The translations under genes and the position numbers were made by a program. From Kitasatospora sp. SolWspMP-SS2h (GTDB lineage: Bacteria > Actinomycetota > Actinomycetes > Streptomycetales > Streptomycetaceae): a DNA stretch of 64,000 nucleotides. The notes under the pieces are model-generated. The model was not told the DNA's origin and made no database searches. It saw nothing but the letters and a program-made list of their open reading frames with translations. The stretch spans positions 1-64,000 of the forward strand of contig NZ_QLLT01000002.1 of the NCBI RefSeq assembly GCF_003259315.1, in the 5' to 3' direction. Position 1 is the first letter of the stretch, and each line of letters starts with the position of its first letter. Positions 57,201 to 64,000 of this stretch are shown here, piece by piece.

Positions 57201-58453
57201 CCGTCGAGCCGCGGCACGCCGCCAACGGCCAGGCCCGCAAGGCCACCACCCCGCCGTACGGCACGCCCGTCGACCCCCGGATCGCCGCCGCGCTGCCGCA
57301 GGACGAACTCCCGCCCACGGCACCGCCGTTCACCGCGCCCGTACCCGCTCCCGCGTCCGAGCCCGCGTCCGAGGCCGTGTCCGAGGCCGAGAGCACCGCC
57401 GAACTCGGCCCCGTGTCCGATTCGGCGCCCGCACCCGCGCCCGAGTCCGCCTCCGTCCCGGACGGCGGCACCCGCTCCTTCGAACTCGCCGCCCCCGCCG
57501 CCGTCCCGGCGCCTCCCGCCCCGGTGGACGCGCCGCCGGTGGTGCCCGAGCCGCTGCCCACCCACGACCAGGCGGCGGCGCCCGACCCGCGTTCCCCGGC
57601 CCGGCCGTCCGCCCGGCCCGGGAGCGGTCCGGCCCGCACCGACAGCGACGACCTGCTGGCGATCCTGCGCTCCCCGGAGGCCCACCACCTGCGCTCCGCG
57701 CCGCGCATCCGGGTGCTCGGGCCGGTGGACGTGCTCGGCGCGGCGGGCAGCGCCGACCCGGCGGGCCGCCCCCGGCTGACCGAGCTCGCCGCGTACCTGG
57801 CGCTGCGCCCGGGCAGCGAGCACACCACCGTCGACCGCGACATCCACCCGGGTGCCGCGCACCTCGACCCGCGGGCCACCGCCGAGCGGCTGGCCGAACC
57901 GCTGCCGGTCAAGATCGCCGCGCTGGCGGGCTGGCTGGGCACCTCCCCGGAGGGCCGCGACTACCTGGGCGGCCGGCCCGCCGACACGTACAGCCTGGCT
58001 CCGACCGTCACCTGCGACTGGGACGAGTTCCGCAGCCTGTACCGGCGCGGCATGCGCTCCACCTCCGCCACCGCCGACGCCGCCCTCGCGCACGCGCTGG
58101 CCCTGGTCCGGGGCGCCCCGTTCGCCGAGGCCCCGGCCGGGACGTACGCCTGGGCGGAGGCCGAACGCCAGGACATGCTGGCCGCGATCGTCGACACCGC
58201 GCACGAACTCGCTGCCCGCCGCCTCCAGTACGGCGACCACCGCACCGCCGAGGCCGCGATCTTCCGTGCCCTCGCCGTCGCCCCGGAGGTCGAACTCCTG
58301 CACCGCGACCTCTTCTACGCCTACGCCTCGGCCGGCGCCCGCGACCAGCTCGTCCGCTCCGTCAACCGCCTCGACGCCCTCAGCCGCCGCACCGGCCGCG
58401 ACCTCGACCCGGACACCGTGGCCCTGCTCCGCGACCTCCTCACCGGCAGCTGA
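54230..58453 (+). CDS. Membrane-spanning LysM protein with C-terminal BTAD/SARP-like domain
   Basis: In this very large (1,407-residue) protein, a basic N-terminus precedes three membrane helices (residues about 49-78, 99-122, 142-165). Two LysM domains (about 207-266 and 300-356) and a Thr/Ser/Pro linker follow. A fourth helix (about 440-462) ends in Arg-Arg-Arg. By the positive-inside rule the LysM domains lie outside and the long C-terminal part inside. That part has a domain of unknown type (470-800) and an acidic, Pro-rich stretch. A winged-helix-like segment (IRVLGPVDVLG) is followed by a BTAD helical repeat region (about 1280-1407, from DWDEFRSLYRRGM). BTAD occurs in SARP regulators. 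It closes the Tad-type operon and could sense wall state. Homologues seem common in streptomycete tad loci, but their role is unknown to me. Confidence 0.85.
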   Translation: MAARGADDQHRKGRRTRRPDRPAPADRGGRHQAPAPVGRGGRRGRGGSALAALGALLALVLLLAGVPALLGYGTLAVAAAGDPVHGDLLTALTSPDDGSLFLWLLVGVGWIGWLCFLVSVLVEIPAQLRGRVARRIPAFGWSQRIAAGLVGSVLALLPVAGSAFAATPELAQRPSAVAQLNAAPAYAALPAGAPAAAPAADPQQPGYTVRDARPADSLWSIAERQLGSGERWTEIAKLNAGRPMDGSGTRFDADRPIQPGWQLLMPADAAPDTGPAATARSTTGTPPALPAAPAAPAHGSVTVHSGDSLSAIAQRELGDGDRWPELFEANKGVAAPDGEKLTDPDVLAPGTVLTVPGAAQAPESPAPSAPSTPSEPTTPSEPTVPSTPETPAPAQSPQTSQSPQAQPSAAQSPAPQDSASATNLPAVREQHTAATGGDDYTVALAASGLGVLMAAALITLVARRRTDQQRARRPRHRIALPSAAAGRFEAELKARQDEHGLELLNRALRTLGRNAVRGEKRLPALVAARITTVGTVELHLAAPAVPIAPFRAAHAPNVWWCPTDSTELLSAGQAAKHAAPYPALVTLGATPDGSTVLADLETVRLVHLSGHPEDAEDVLRSLAVELAHSPLADRLHLHLVGIAPDLPTAGPAADRVHHHPTLEAALAALGPRTAKARATLIGANVGSPREARSRGSADEAWLPEIVLSAQPPTGGVPAELGRLLDGRPRTCLAVLTRAPERGAGPVARWTLPATGHAPLPGLHLSVELQRLSREQYAQLGELVRVSGDFTQHPAPEWTLDGPHNGPEDEQELPLPVPALATVGAAIGAVPGPLGNGSGDGFGDGPGHGFGGDLLGVGPGPADPDTDTGAGTDTGGRAAGTLDARLIALLGGPTGPEASAVGTASAPPKPSLAKPAGDGGGDGGGGGAGGRSDGGEAAGPRLLARVVPTGSSPFAGLVPTAPTNPYAVVPVTPVQPAALPPATAEPAVPAAPVEPRHAANGQARKATTPPYGTPVDPRIAAALPQDELPPTAPPFTAPVPAPASEPASEAVSEAESTAELGPVSDSAPAPAPESASVPDGGTRSFELAAPAAVPAPPAPVDAPPVVPEPLPTHDQAAAPDPRSPARPSARPGSGPARTDSDDLLAILRSPEAHHLRSAPRIRVLGPVDVLGAAGSADPAGRPRLTELAAYLALRPGSEHTTVDRDIHPGAAHLDPRATAERLAEPLPVKIAALAGWLGTSPEGRDYLGGRPADTYSLAPTVTCDWDEFRSLYRRGMRSTSATADAALAHALALVRGAPFAEAPAGTYAWAEAERQDMLAAIVDTAHELAARRLQYGDHRTAEAAIFRALAVAPEVELLHRDLFYAYASAGARDQLVRSVNRLDALSRRTGRDLDPDTVALLRDLLTGS

Positions 58454-58457
58454 CCGG

Positions 58458-58513
58458 CCCCCGTCCCTCGTTCCCCGTCCCCCGCCCGGGGGACGAGGGG
58501 CGCGGGACGGGGG
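58458..58513. terminator. Bidirectional terminator-like nested hairpin
   Basis: Outer arms 58458-58467 and 58504-58513 (10 bp, perfect) enclose a second stem of CCCC/GGGG type. It lies between the convergent LysM/BTAD and VOC genes, five bases after the former's stop. Confidence 0.65.
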
Positions 58514-58522
58514 CACGGGGTG

Positions 58523-59002
58523 TCAGGTGCCGTCCGCGGCGGCGTCCAGGGCGGCAACGTCCAGTTTTCCCATGGTCAGCATCGCGGCGGTGGCCCGGCG
58601 GACGCGTTCCGGGTCGGGGTCGGTGAGCAGCTCGGTCATCCGGCGCGGCACGATCTGCCAGGACAGGCCGTAGCGGTCCTTCAGCCAGCCGCACGGGCCC
58701 GGCGCGCCGCCGCCGGCGGTCAGCAGCTCCCAGTAGCGGTCCACCTCGGCCTGGTCGGCGCAGTCGACCTGGAGCGAGACCGCCTCGTTGAAACGGAACA
58801 CCGGGCCGCCGTTCAGGGCCAGGAACTCCTGCCCGAACAGGTCGAAGGACACCAGCATCACGCTCCCCGCCTCGCCCGGCCCGGCCTCCGAGTAGCGCTG
58901 CACCTCGGTGATCCGGCCGTGCTCGAACACCGTGGTGTAGAACTCGGCGGCCTGCTCGGCCTGGTCGTCGAACCACAGGAAAGTGGTGATCTTCTGTGCC
59001 AT
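58523..59002 (-). CDS. VOC superfamily protein (PhnB/3-demethylubiquinone methyltransferase-like)
   Basis: This 159-residue protein begins QKITTFLWFDDQAEQAAEFYTTVF and contains FDLFGQEFLALNGGP. The family motif VDCADQAEVDRYWELLTAGG and CGWLKDRYGLSWQIVP follow, as in the PhnB-like glyoxalase/bleomycin resistance fold group. ATG at 59002 has GGAGG about 9 bases upstream. Members are usually of unknown substrate. The stand-alone gene gives no context. Confidence 0.9.
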   Translation of the reverse strand: MAQKITTFLWFDDQAEQAAEFYTTVFEHGRITEVQRYSEAGPGEAGSVMLVSFDLFGQEFLALNGGPVFRFNEAVSLQVDCADQAEVDRYWELLTAGGGAPGPCGWLKDRYGLSWQIVPRRMTELLTDPDPERVRRATAAMLTMGKLDVAALDAAADGT

Positions 59003-59179
59003 CGGAAGGGTCCTCCGTTCCCGGACGGTCGCCCGGCCGTACGGCCGGGCCATTTCGACGGTAGGGCGTGCCCGGCGCTTCCCGGCGGAGCCGCGCCCGG
59101 CCGTCCCGGGCGTGCCCGGGCACGTTCGGGTGGGCCCGGACGCGCCCCGGACGCGCCCGGGGGTGCCAGCATGGGGGGC

Positions 59180-59971
59180 ATGACCTTCCCGGAGCCGCCG
59201 TTCCTGCCCGCAGATCACGACGATGAGCAGCAACGGGCGCTCTCCGCACCGCTGTTGGCGCGGTTCGCGGCCCGACTGGCGGACGCCGTACCGGTGGACG
59301 CGCTGTGGGTGCACGGTTCGCTGGCGTGCGGCGACTACCGGCACGGCCGCAGCGACCTCGACCTGGTCGCCGTGCTGCCCGCCGCGCCCGGCGGGCCGGT
59401 GCGGGAGCGACTGGCCGCGCTGCACCGGAAGTTGGGCGCGCGGGAGCCCGGCGCGGCGAAGCTGCACTGCTCGTACCTGCCGCGCCGGGGGCTCGGCGAC
59501 CCGGCCGCCGCGCACTTCACCTTCGCCCAGGGCGAGCCGATGGAGCGCCCGGTCACGGTCATCGCCCGCCGCGAACTGCTGGACGCCGGAACGGTGTTGG
59601 CGGGCGAGCGGCCCGACGCGCTGCTGCCGCCGGTCTCCGACGCCGCGCTGCGCGCGCACCTCCGGGCCGACCTGCGCGACTACTGGTACCCGGTCACCGC
59701 CCGCCCCGAGCCATGGCGGCGCGACATCTGGGTGGACTTCGGCCCGGTCACCGCCGTCCGCGCCACCGTCGCGCTGCGCGAGGGCCGGCTGATCACCAAG
59801 CGCGAGGCGATCGCCCGCCTGCCCGCCCTGGACGCCCCGCCCGGCCTGGCCGAGGACATCGCCGCCCGCCGCTACGGCGTCCCGCCGGTCCTCACCCCGG
59901 GGGAGCGCGCCCAACGCGCCGAGCAGGCACGGCTGTTCACCCGGCTGCTGATCGAACGGGCGCTGGGCTGA
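59180..59971 (+). CDS. Nucleotidyltransferase-domain protein (AadA-like)
   Basis: In this 263-residue protein the polymerase-beta-type nucleotidyltransferase motif is complete: ALWVHGSLACGDYRHGRSDLDLVAVL (Gly-Ser, then Ser-Asp-x-Asp). A helical C-terminal domain follows (RDYWYPVTARPEPWRRDIWVDFGPVTAVRATVALREGRLITKREA), like that of aminoglycoside adenylyltransferases and related streptomycete proteins. ATG at 59180 (TGGGGGGC upstream) is preferred over ATG 59171. It could adenylylate a small molecule. Antibiotic resistance is possible, not shown. Confidence 0.82.
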   Translation: MTFPEPPFLPADHDDEQQRALSAPLLARFAARLADAVPVDALWVHGSLACGDYRHGRSDLDLVAVLPAAPGGPVRERLAALHRKLGAREPGAAKLHCSYLPRRGLGDPAAAHFTFAQGEPMERPVTVIARRELLDAGTVLAGERPDALLPPVSDAALRAHLRADLRDYWYPVTARPEPWRRDIWVDFGPVTAVRATVALREGRLITKREAIARLPALDAPPGLAEDIAARRYGVPPVLTPGERAQRAEQARLFTRLLIERALG

Positions 59972-60008
59972 AGGGGGTTCGAGCGGCGGGCAGCCCGGGC
60001 GCGGCGGG

Positions 60009-60572
60009 TCAGGCGGCGTCGGCGAACAGCGCGGTGAGGCGGGGCAGGCGGGCGGCGGTCTGTTCGGGCGTCCAGGCCGGGTCGGTGAACCCGGCGTCGC
60101 AGGGGCTGTCGTGGCCGACCGCCTCCAGCGCCTCCTCCAGGCCGTCCTCCTCGCCGGTGAGCTGCTCGTACGCCTCCTGGGCGCAGTAGTCGAGCAGTTC
60201 CCACTCCGGGAAGTCGTCGTCGTCCCACCGCTCGTAGGGGAGGGCGGCCAGGCGCCGGAGGGCGGGGTGGTCGGCGAGGGCGTCCGGATCGTGGACGGCC
60301 AGGCGGTGGGCGTCGCGGCCGAGGCCGATCAACCAGGCGTGGAAGTACCAGAGGCCGTCGTCACTGACCCAGCCGTCCTGCACCAGCCAGGCCAGCGCCA
60401 GCGTGCCCGCGGTGTCCAGCGGGGCGCGGGCCTCGTCCAGGCGGAGCTGGAACTCCAGCACCTCGGCCAGCGGCAGCCCGGCGAGGCGCGCGGTCAGCCG
60501 GTCGGCGCGCTCGCGGCCGGGGCCGCCCGCCGCGCTCGACTCCACCAGGTCCCAGAATCCGTCCGCGTCCAT
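60009..60572 (-). CDS. DUF4240 domain protein
   Basis: This 187-residue soluble acidic protein begins MDADGFWDLVESSAAGG. It contains the Trp-rich pattern LAWLVQDGWVSDDGLWYFHAWLIGLGRDAHR and an acidic C-terminal half, matching the DUF4240 family. The start ATG 60572 has AGGATG ahead. Members are frequent in streptomycetes, sometimes next to contractile or WapA-type toxin genes, but no such partner is adjacent here. Function unknown. Confidence 0.85.
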   Translation of the reverse strand: MDADGFWDLVESSAAGGPGRERADRLTARLAGLPLAEVLEFQLRLDEARAPLDTAGTLALAWLVQDGWVSDDGLWYFHAWLIGLGRDAHRLAVHDPDALADHPALRRLAALPYERWDDDDFPEWELLDYCAQEAYEQLTGEEDGLEEALEAVGHDSPCDAGFTDPAWTPEQTAARLPRLTALFADAA

Positions 60573-60760
60573 GCCGGGCATCCTGGCACCCGCCGGTGAC
60601 ACGCCGCCCGCCGCGCGAGGAAGCGCCCGCCGCGAGGAGAGGAAGCGTCCGCCGCGGGCGGGAGCGGCCGGGCCGCCGGTCGGCTTGACCTCAAGCGGGC
60701 TTGACGTCACAGGATGGGCGGCGGGCCGGAACGACCGGCCCGGGAACGGGCGGAGGCGTG

Positions 60761-61708
60761 ATGCGTGCGGTGTGGCTGCGGGAGTTCGGCGGACCCGAGG
60801 TGCTGGTGGCGGGGGCCGCGCCCGATCCGGTGCCGGGGGAGGGACAGGCGCTGATCGCGGTCGCGCACGCCAACCTGACCTTCGTCGAGACCCAGTTCCG
60901 CGCCACCGGCCTCGGGCCGTTCACCGGCGCCCTCCCGATGGTCCCGGGCAACGGCGTCGGCGGCACCGTCACCGCCCTCGGACCCGGCGCCGACCCGGCC
61001 TGGCTGGGACGGCGGGTGGTCTCCTCCACCGGGGGCAGCGGCGGGTACGCCGAACTCGCCGCCGTCCCCGCCGACGGAATGCACGCCGTCCCCGACGGCC
61101 TCGCCCTGGACGCCGCCACCGCGCTGCTCGCCGACGGCCGCACCGCCCGCCTGCTGCTGGAGACCGCAGCGCCCGCACCCGGCAGCCGGGTCCTGGTGAC
61201 GGCCGCCGCCGGGGGCGTCGGCACCCTGCTGGTCCAACTCGCCACCGCCGCGGGCGCGCACGTCGTCGCCGCGGCCGGCGGACCCCGCAAACTCGCCCTC
61301 GCCGCCGAACTCGGCGCCGCCGAGACCGTCGACTACCTGCGGCCCGACTGGACGGCCGCCACCGCCCCCGTCGACCTCGTCCTCGACGGCGTCGGAGGCA
61401 CCCTCGGCCGGGCCGCCGCCGACCTGCTCCGCGACGGCGGAAAGCTGCTCAGCTACGGCCTGGCCAGCGGCAGTTGGACCGTGCTCCCGGACACGGAGGC
61501 CGCCGCCCGCGCCCTCACCGTGCTCACCCTGCGGCCCACCCCCGCGGGCATCCGCGCCGCCACCGCCCACGTCCTCGCCGAAGCCGCCGCGCACCGGCTG
61601 CGCCCCGTCATCGGCCGCCGCTTCCCGCTGGAGCGCGCCGCCGACGCGCACCGCGCCATCGAGTCCCGCGACACCCTCGGCAAGACCCTGCTGGACGTCG
61701 CTCCCTGA
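60761..61708 (+). CDS. Zinc-binding dehydrogenase / quinone oxidoreductase (MDR family)
   Basis: In this 315-residue medium-chain dehydrogenase/reductase of quinone oxidoreductase type, the GroES-like N-terminal domain starts MRAVWLREFGGPEVL. It contains VPGNGVGGTVTALGPG. The Rossmann domain shows RVLVTAAAGGVGTLLVQLATAAGAHVVAAAGGPRK, and a substrate-binding C-terminal part ends the protein. It has no zinc-ligand cysteines, so it probably uses NADPH without zinc. ATG at 60761 follows GGAGG by 4 bases. Reduced substrate (quinone or enone) unknown. Confidence 0.9.
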   Translation: MRAVWLREFGGPEVLVAGAAPDPVPGEGQALIAVAHANLTFVETQFRATGLGPFTGALPMVPGNGVGGTVTALGPGADPAWLGRRVVSSTGGSGGYAELAAVPADGMHAVPDGLALDAATALLADGRTARLLLETAAPAPGSRVLVTAAAGGVGTLLVQLATAAGAHVVAAAGGPRKLALAAELGAAETVDYLRPDWTAATAPVDLVLDGVGGTLGRAAADLLRDGGKLLSYGLASGSWTVLPDTEAAARALTVLTLRPTPAGIRAATAHVLAEAAAHRLRPVIGRRFPLERAADAHRAIESRDTLGKTLLDVAP

Positions 61709-61745
61709 AGCCCTCAGGCCCTGAAGCCCCCAAGCCCTCAGGCCC
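61708..61745. repeat. Direct repeat of 14 bp after the dehydrogenase gene
   Basis: aagccctcaggccc occurs at 61708-61721 and 61732-61745, with a related copy between. It overlaps the stop codon. It is simple intergenic duplication without clear function. Confidence 0.75.
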
Positions 61746-61800
61746 CCGGAGCCCGGAAACCGGGTCGTGCCCGATGCGTCCGCGCCGCTAGCATCCCGGC

Positions 61801-62844
61801 ATGCCAGACCAGCCGACGTACCCTCCCAGGCCCCGGCCCGGCGACCGGATCGCGATCGTCTCCCCCGGTTTCGCCGGCCCGGGCGCCTTCCCGCTGCCGC
61901 ACGAACTCGGACTGCGCCGCCTGCGCGAGGAGTTCGGCCTGGAACCGGTCGAGTACCCCACCACCCGCAGGCTCGGCGCCACCCCCGCCGAGCGCGCCGC
62001 CGACCTGCACGCCGCGTTCGCCGACCCGACGATCGCGGCCGTGATGGCCACCCTCGGCGGCGACGACCAGATCACCCTGGTCCCGCACCTCGACGCCGCG
62101 CTGCTGCGCGCCCACCCCAAGCCCTTCTTCGGCTACAGCGACAACACCAACCTGCTCGACTTCCTGCACCGCCAGGGCATCGTCGCCTACCACGGCGCCT
62201 CCGTCATGACCCAGCTCGGCCGCCCGCACGCCGTCCACCCGCTCACCGCGGCCTCGCTGCGCGCCGCCCTGTTCGAGGGCGGCGCGTACGAACTCACCGC
62301 CGCCACCGACACCGGCACCGTGCAGGGCCGCTGGGAGGACCCGGCCACCTTCGACCGCGCCCCCGCCGTCGAACCCGCCACCGGCTGGCGCTGGCACCGC
62401 CCCGACCGGGTCGTCGAGGGCACCGGCTGGGGCGGCAACCTGGAGATCCTGCACTGGATGGCCGCCGCGGACCGGCTGCGCCCCGCCGCCGAGTACGCCG
62501 GCCGCGTGCTGTTCCTGGAGACCTCCGAGGAACTGCCCAGCGCCACCGAGGTGTTCCGGATGCTGCGCAACCTCGGCGAACGCGGCCTGCTGCGCCGGTT
62601 CCCCGCCCTGCTGGTCGGCCGCGCCACGGCCTGGAGCTTCGACCACCCGCACGACGCCGAGGCCCGCGCCCGCTACCGCGCCGACCAGCACGCCGCCGTC
62701 CTGCGCGCCCTGGACGCCTACGCCCCCGGGACGATGGCCGTCCTCGACGTCGACCTCGGCCACACCGAACCGCAGCTCGTCATCCCCTACGGCGGCCTGA
62801 TCCGGGTCGACGGCCCGGCCCGCAGGATCACCGTCACCTACTGA
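61801..62844 (+). CDS. S66-family LD-carboxypeptidase (MccF-like)
   Basis: This 347-residue peptidase of the LD-carboxypeptidase/microcin C immunity family has the catalytic serine in FFGYSDNTNLLDFL. The acid residue is in GWGGNLEILHWM and the histidine in LDVDLGHTEPQLVIPYGG, in the Ser-Glu-His order of the family. N- and C-terminal domains are complete. The start at 61801 is the first Met of the frame. It could trim muropeptides in the cytoplasm or hydrolyse peptidyl-adenylate-like toxins. Context gives no clue as to which. Confidence 0.9.
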   Translation: MPDQPTYPPRPRPGDRIAIVSPGFAGPGAFPLPHELGLRRLREEFGLEPVEYPTTRRLGATPAERAADLHAAFADPTIAAVMATLGGDDQITLVPHLDAALLRAHPKPFFGYSDNTNLLDFLHRQGIVAYHGASVMTQLGRPHAVHPLTAASLRAALFEGGAYELTAATDTGTVQGRWEDPATFDRAPAVEPATGWRWHRPDRVVEGTGWGGNLEILHWMAAADRLRPAAEYAGRVLFLETSEELPSATEVFRMLRNLGERGLLRRFPALLVGRATAWSFDHPHDAEARARYRADQHAAVLRALDAYAPGTMAVLDVDLGHTEPQLVIPYGGLIRVDGPARRITVTY

Positions 62845-62899
62845 CGGTCACCCGCCGCCGCTCGGCCCGGTGCCGTTCTCCGGAAGGGGGGGGCGGGCG

Positions 62900-63169
62900 T
62901 CAGTAGGAGCCGCCGACGTGCCAGTCGTCGTTCGGCTCCGGGTCGGGTGCCAGGCCCAGGTGCAGGGTGACGGCGGCGGTCGTGAGCAGCGCCAGCGCCA
63001 GCACCGCGACGGTGACCAGCAGGGCCGCCGTCCCGTCGGACCGGTCCGCGTGCAGCGCCCGGGAGGGTCTCCGGGGCCGGTAGCGGACCGTCAGGACGTC
63101 GCCCGCGACCAGGTCGCGGGCCTGGAGGTGGGCGCGGTGCGCGGTGCCGTCGGGCGCGCGGACCGGCAC
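62900..63169 (-). CDS. Small membrane protein, DUF3592-like end
   Basis: This 89-residue protein has a short soluble N-terminus. Its segment AGDVLTVRYRPRRPSRALHAD matches the end of DUF3592 domains. One helix (LLVTVAVLALALLTTAAVTL) and an acidic tail follow. GTG at 63169 is the best visible start, but the frame is open further upstream, so a longer product is possible. Function unknown. Confidence 0.55.
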   Translation of the reverse strand: MPVRAPDGTAHRAHLQARDLVAGDVLTVRYRPRRPSRALHADRSDGTAALLVTVAVLALALLTTAAVTLHLGLAPDPEPNDDWHVGGSY

Positions 63170-63415
63170 CGGAGTCGCCCCAGTGTCCAGCCCGTGATCG
63201 TCCGCGCCAAGGGGCGCCCGACGGTCGGGACGATCCCGTGACGGGGCGGGGACCCGGCCGGGACGGACCGGAGCCGCCGTCAACCCTCCCGGGGCCCGGC
63301 CTGGCCCGGCCGCCCGCGGACCACGTATCGTGGCCGGGATCGGAGCGTGGTGCGGGACACCACGGCGTACAGGCACGACGTCGCACGGGCGACGGACGGG
63401 GGCGGTGACCGAACG

Positions 63416-64000
63416 GTGGCTGACGTGGCATCGACGACCGGGAACGGCCCCGCGGCCGATCCGGAGGGGACGCTCGAACTCCCCCCGAACGCGCCCGCCC
63501 CCGACCGGACGCCGGAACACCCGCCCGCCGCGGACCCGTTCGCCACCTCGATCAACCCGGTGGTCCCCGACGCCGCCCTCAGCTCCACCCGCACCATCCC
63601 GCTGCCCACCCCCACCCCCGCGGGCGGCACCCCCCTCCCGCCGCCGCCCGCGGCCCCGCCCGCCGCCACCGGCTGGACCGGCACCTTCCCGGTCGTCACC
63701 CTCCCGCCCCCCGCCGCCGACCCGCCGCCGCCCGCCACCGCGCCGACACCGGCGCCCGCGTCCGCGCCCGCCGCCCACGGCATCGGCGGCGGCCTGCGCG
63801 GACGCATCCTGGTCGTCGAGGGCGGCTACGGCGGCGGTCGCCGCTGGGGGCGCGGCGGCACCGCGAACGCCTCCGTGCTCTCCGCCGCGCTGGCCGGCGT
63901 CGCCCCGCAGGTCCTGCTCTCCGCCGGGCAGGTCGACGCCGTCCACCTGCCCGGTGCCAACGACCCGCAGACCGTCCTCGCCCACCTGCGCGCCGCCGCC
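63416..64000 (+). CDS. Pro-rich N-terminus and start of a protein related to the 44.5-kb unknown (cut by window end)
   Basis: The first 195 codons of an open frame run off the window. GTG at 63416 is the likely start; GTG at 63425 is possible. Residues 1-120 are Pro/Ala/Thr-rich and disordered. From residue 131 the sequence ILVVEGGYGGGRRWGRGGTAN to VLAHLRAAA aligns by eye with residues 6-71 of the 44,490 protein. Shared features are the Leu-Val-Val opening, a Gly-Gly/Arg-Gly turn, an Ala-rich helix, and a closing Leu-x-x-Leu-Arg-x-Ala-Ala. It is therefore probably a paralogue with a disordered extension. What follows is not visible. Confidence 0.6.
   Translation, partial: MADVASTTGNGPAADPEGTLELPPNAPAPDRTPEHPPAADPFATSINPVVPDAALSSTRTIPLPTPTPAGGTPLPPPPAAPPAATGWTGTFPVVTLPPPAADPPPPATAPTPAPASAPAAHGIGGGLRGRILVVEGGYGGGRRWGRGGTANASVLSAALAGVAPQVLLSAGQVDAVHLPGANDPQTVLAHLRAAA

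Noticed and set aside
54230..58453. SARP-type pathway regulator of an antibiotic cluster
   Set aside because: The BTAD region is fused to LysM and membrane helices in a pilus operon, and no biosynthetic gene cluster is visible in the window.
54125..58516. 1,463-codon minus-strand frame opposite the LysM/BTAD gene
   Set aside because: Gly/Ala/Val-rich antisense shadow. The plus frame has LysM and BTAD domains and translational coupling with the upstream gene.

Overview
The window reads as chromosomal DNA of a high-GC actinomycete, most likely a streptomycete (Streptomyces or Kitasatospora). The evidence is very high GC with strong third-position bias, many GTG starts, and chains of genes coupled by ATGA, GTGA or TGATG overlaps. 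Family content also fits: PucR, ROK and PadR regulators, a Mat-type polysaccharide synthase, and a LysM/BTAD protein at the end of a Tad pilus locus. I saw no rRNA, tRNA, CRISPR array or transposase gene.

Layout. (1) 1-2.1 kb: the 3' end of an Rhs/YD-repeat gene with a lower-GC C-terminal tip, a strong terminator, and a lower-GC gene for a membrane-anchored protein that is a candidate immunity partner. (2) 2.0-10.8 kb: a purine catabolism block (XdhC, an NCS2/AzgA-type purine permease and three-subunit xanthine dehydrogenase on the minus strand, with a divergent PucR regulator). (3) 10.9-18.8 kb: envelope glycan genes, namely an acyltransferase-3 protein, a deacetylase-glycosyltransferase fusion of MatB (PNAG synthase) type, an anchored Ser/Thr/Pro protein, a GH16-like lipoprotein, an Antigen-85-like esterase and a ROK sugar kinase. 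(4) 18.8-26.8 kb: one minus-strand operon with a ROK repressor, a sulfonate/sulfate-ester type ABC importer, a cytoplasmic sulfatase and a secreted GH43 enzyme. (5) 27-34.8 kb: gamma-glutamyltransferase, exonuclease III, a PadR-ABC-FtsX operon and a secreted anchored protein. (6) 34.9-38.1 kb: a coupled pair resembling alkylglycerol monooxygenase and lysoplasmalogenase, then a solitary DUF2398 (Wadjet JetB-type) gene. (7) 38.1-44.3 kb: small or housekeeping genes (cold-shock-domain protein, TetR, TesB, lipoprotein, MBL-fold hydrolase, MaoC, PNPOx-like). (8) 44.5-58.5 kb: a long plus-strand Tad/Flp (type IVc) pilus-type locus ending in a 1,407-residue membrane protein with LysM domains outside and a BTAD region inside. 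(9) 58.5-64 kb: miscellaneous enzymes and the start of a gene cut by the window edge.

The most unusual signals are these. A 169-nt imperfect palindrome lies at the 3' end of the purine permease gene, and nearly all its paired differences are wobble-compatible in only one transcript direction. An octanucleotide tandem array runs into the xdhC ribosome-binding site. The ether-lipid-type pair and the orphan DUF2398 gene are isolated from the partners such families usually have. Two related proteins, possibly of caspase-like fold without catalytic residues, occur at 44.5 and 63.4 kb. The LysM/BTAD membrane protein looks like a wall sensor joined to a regulator.
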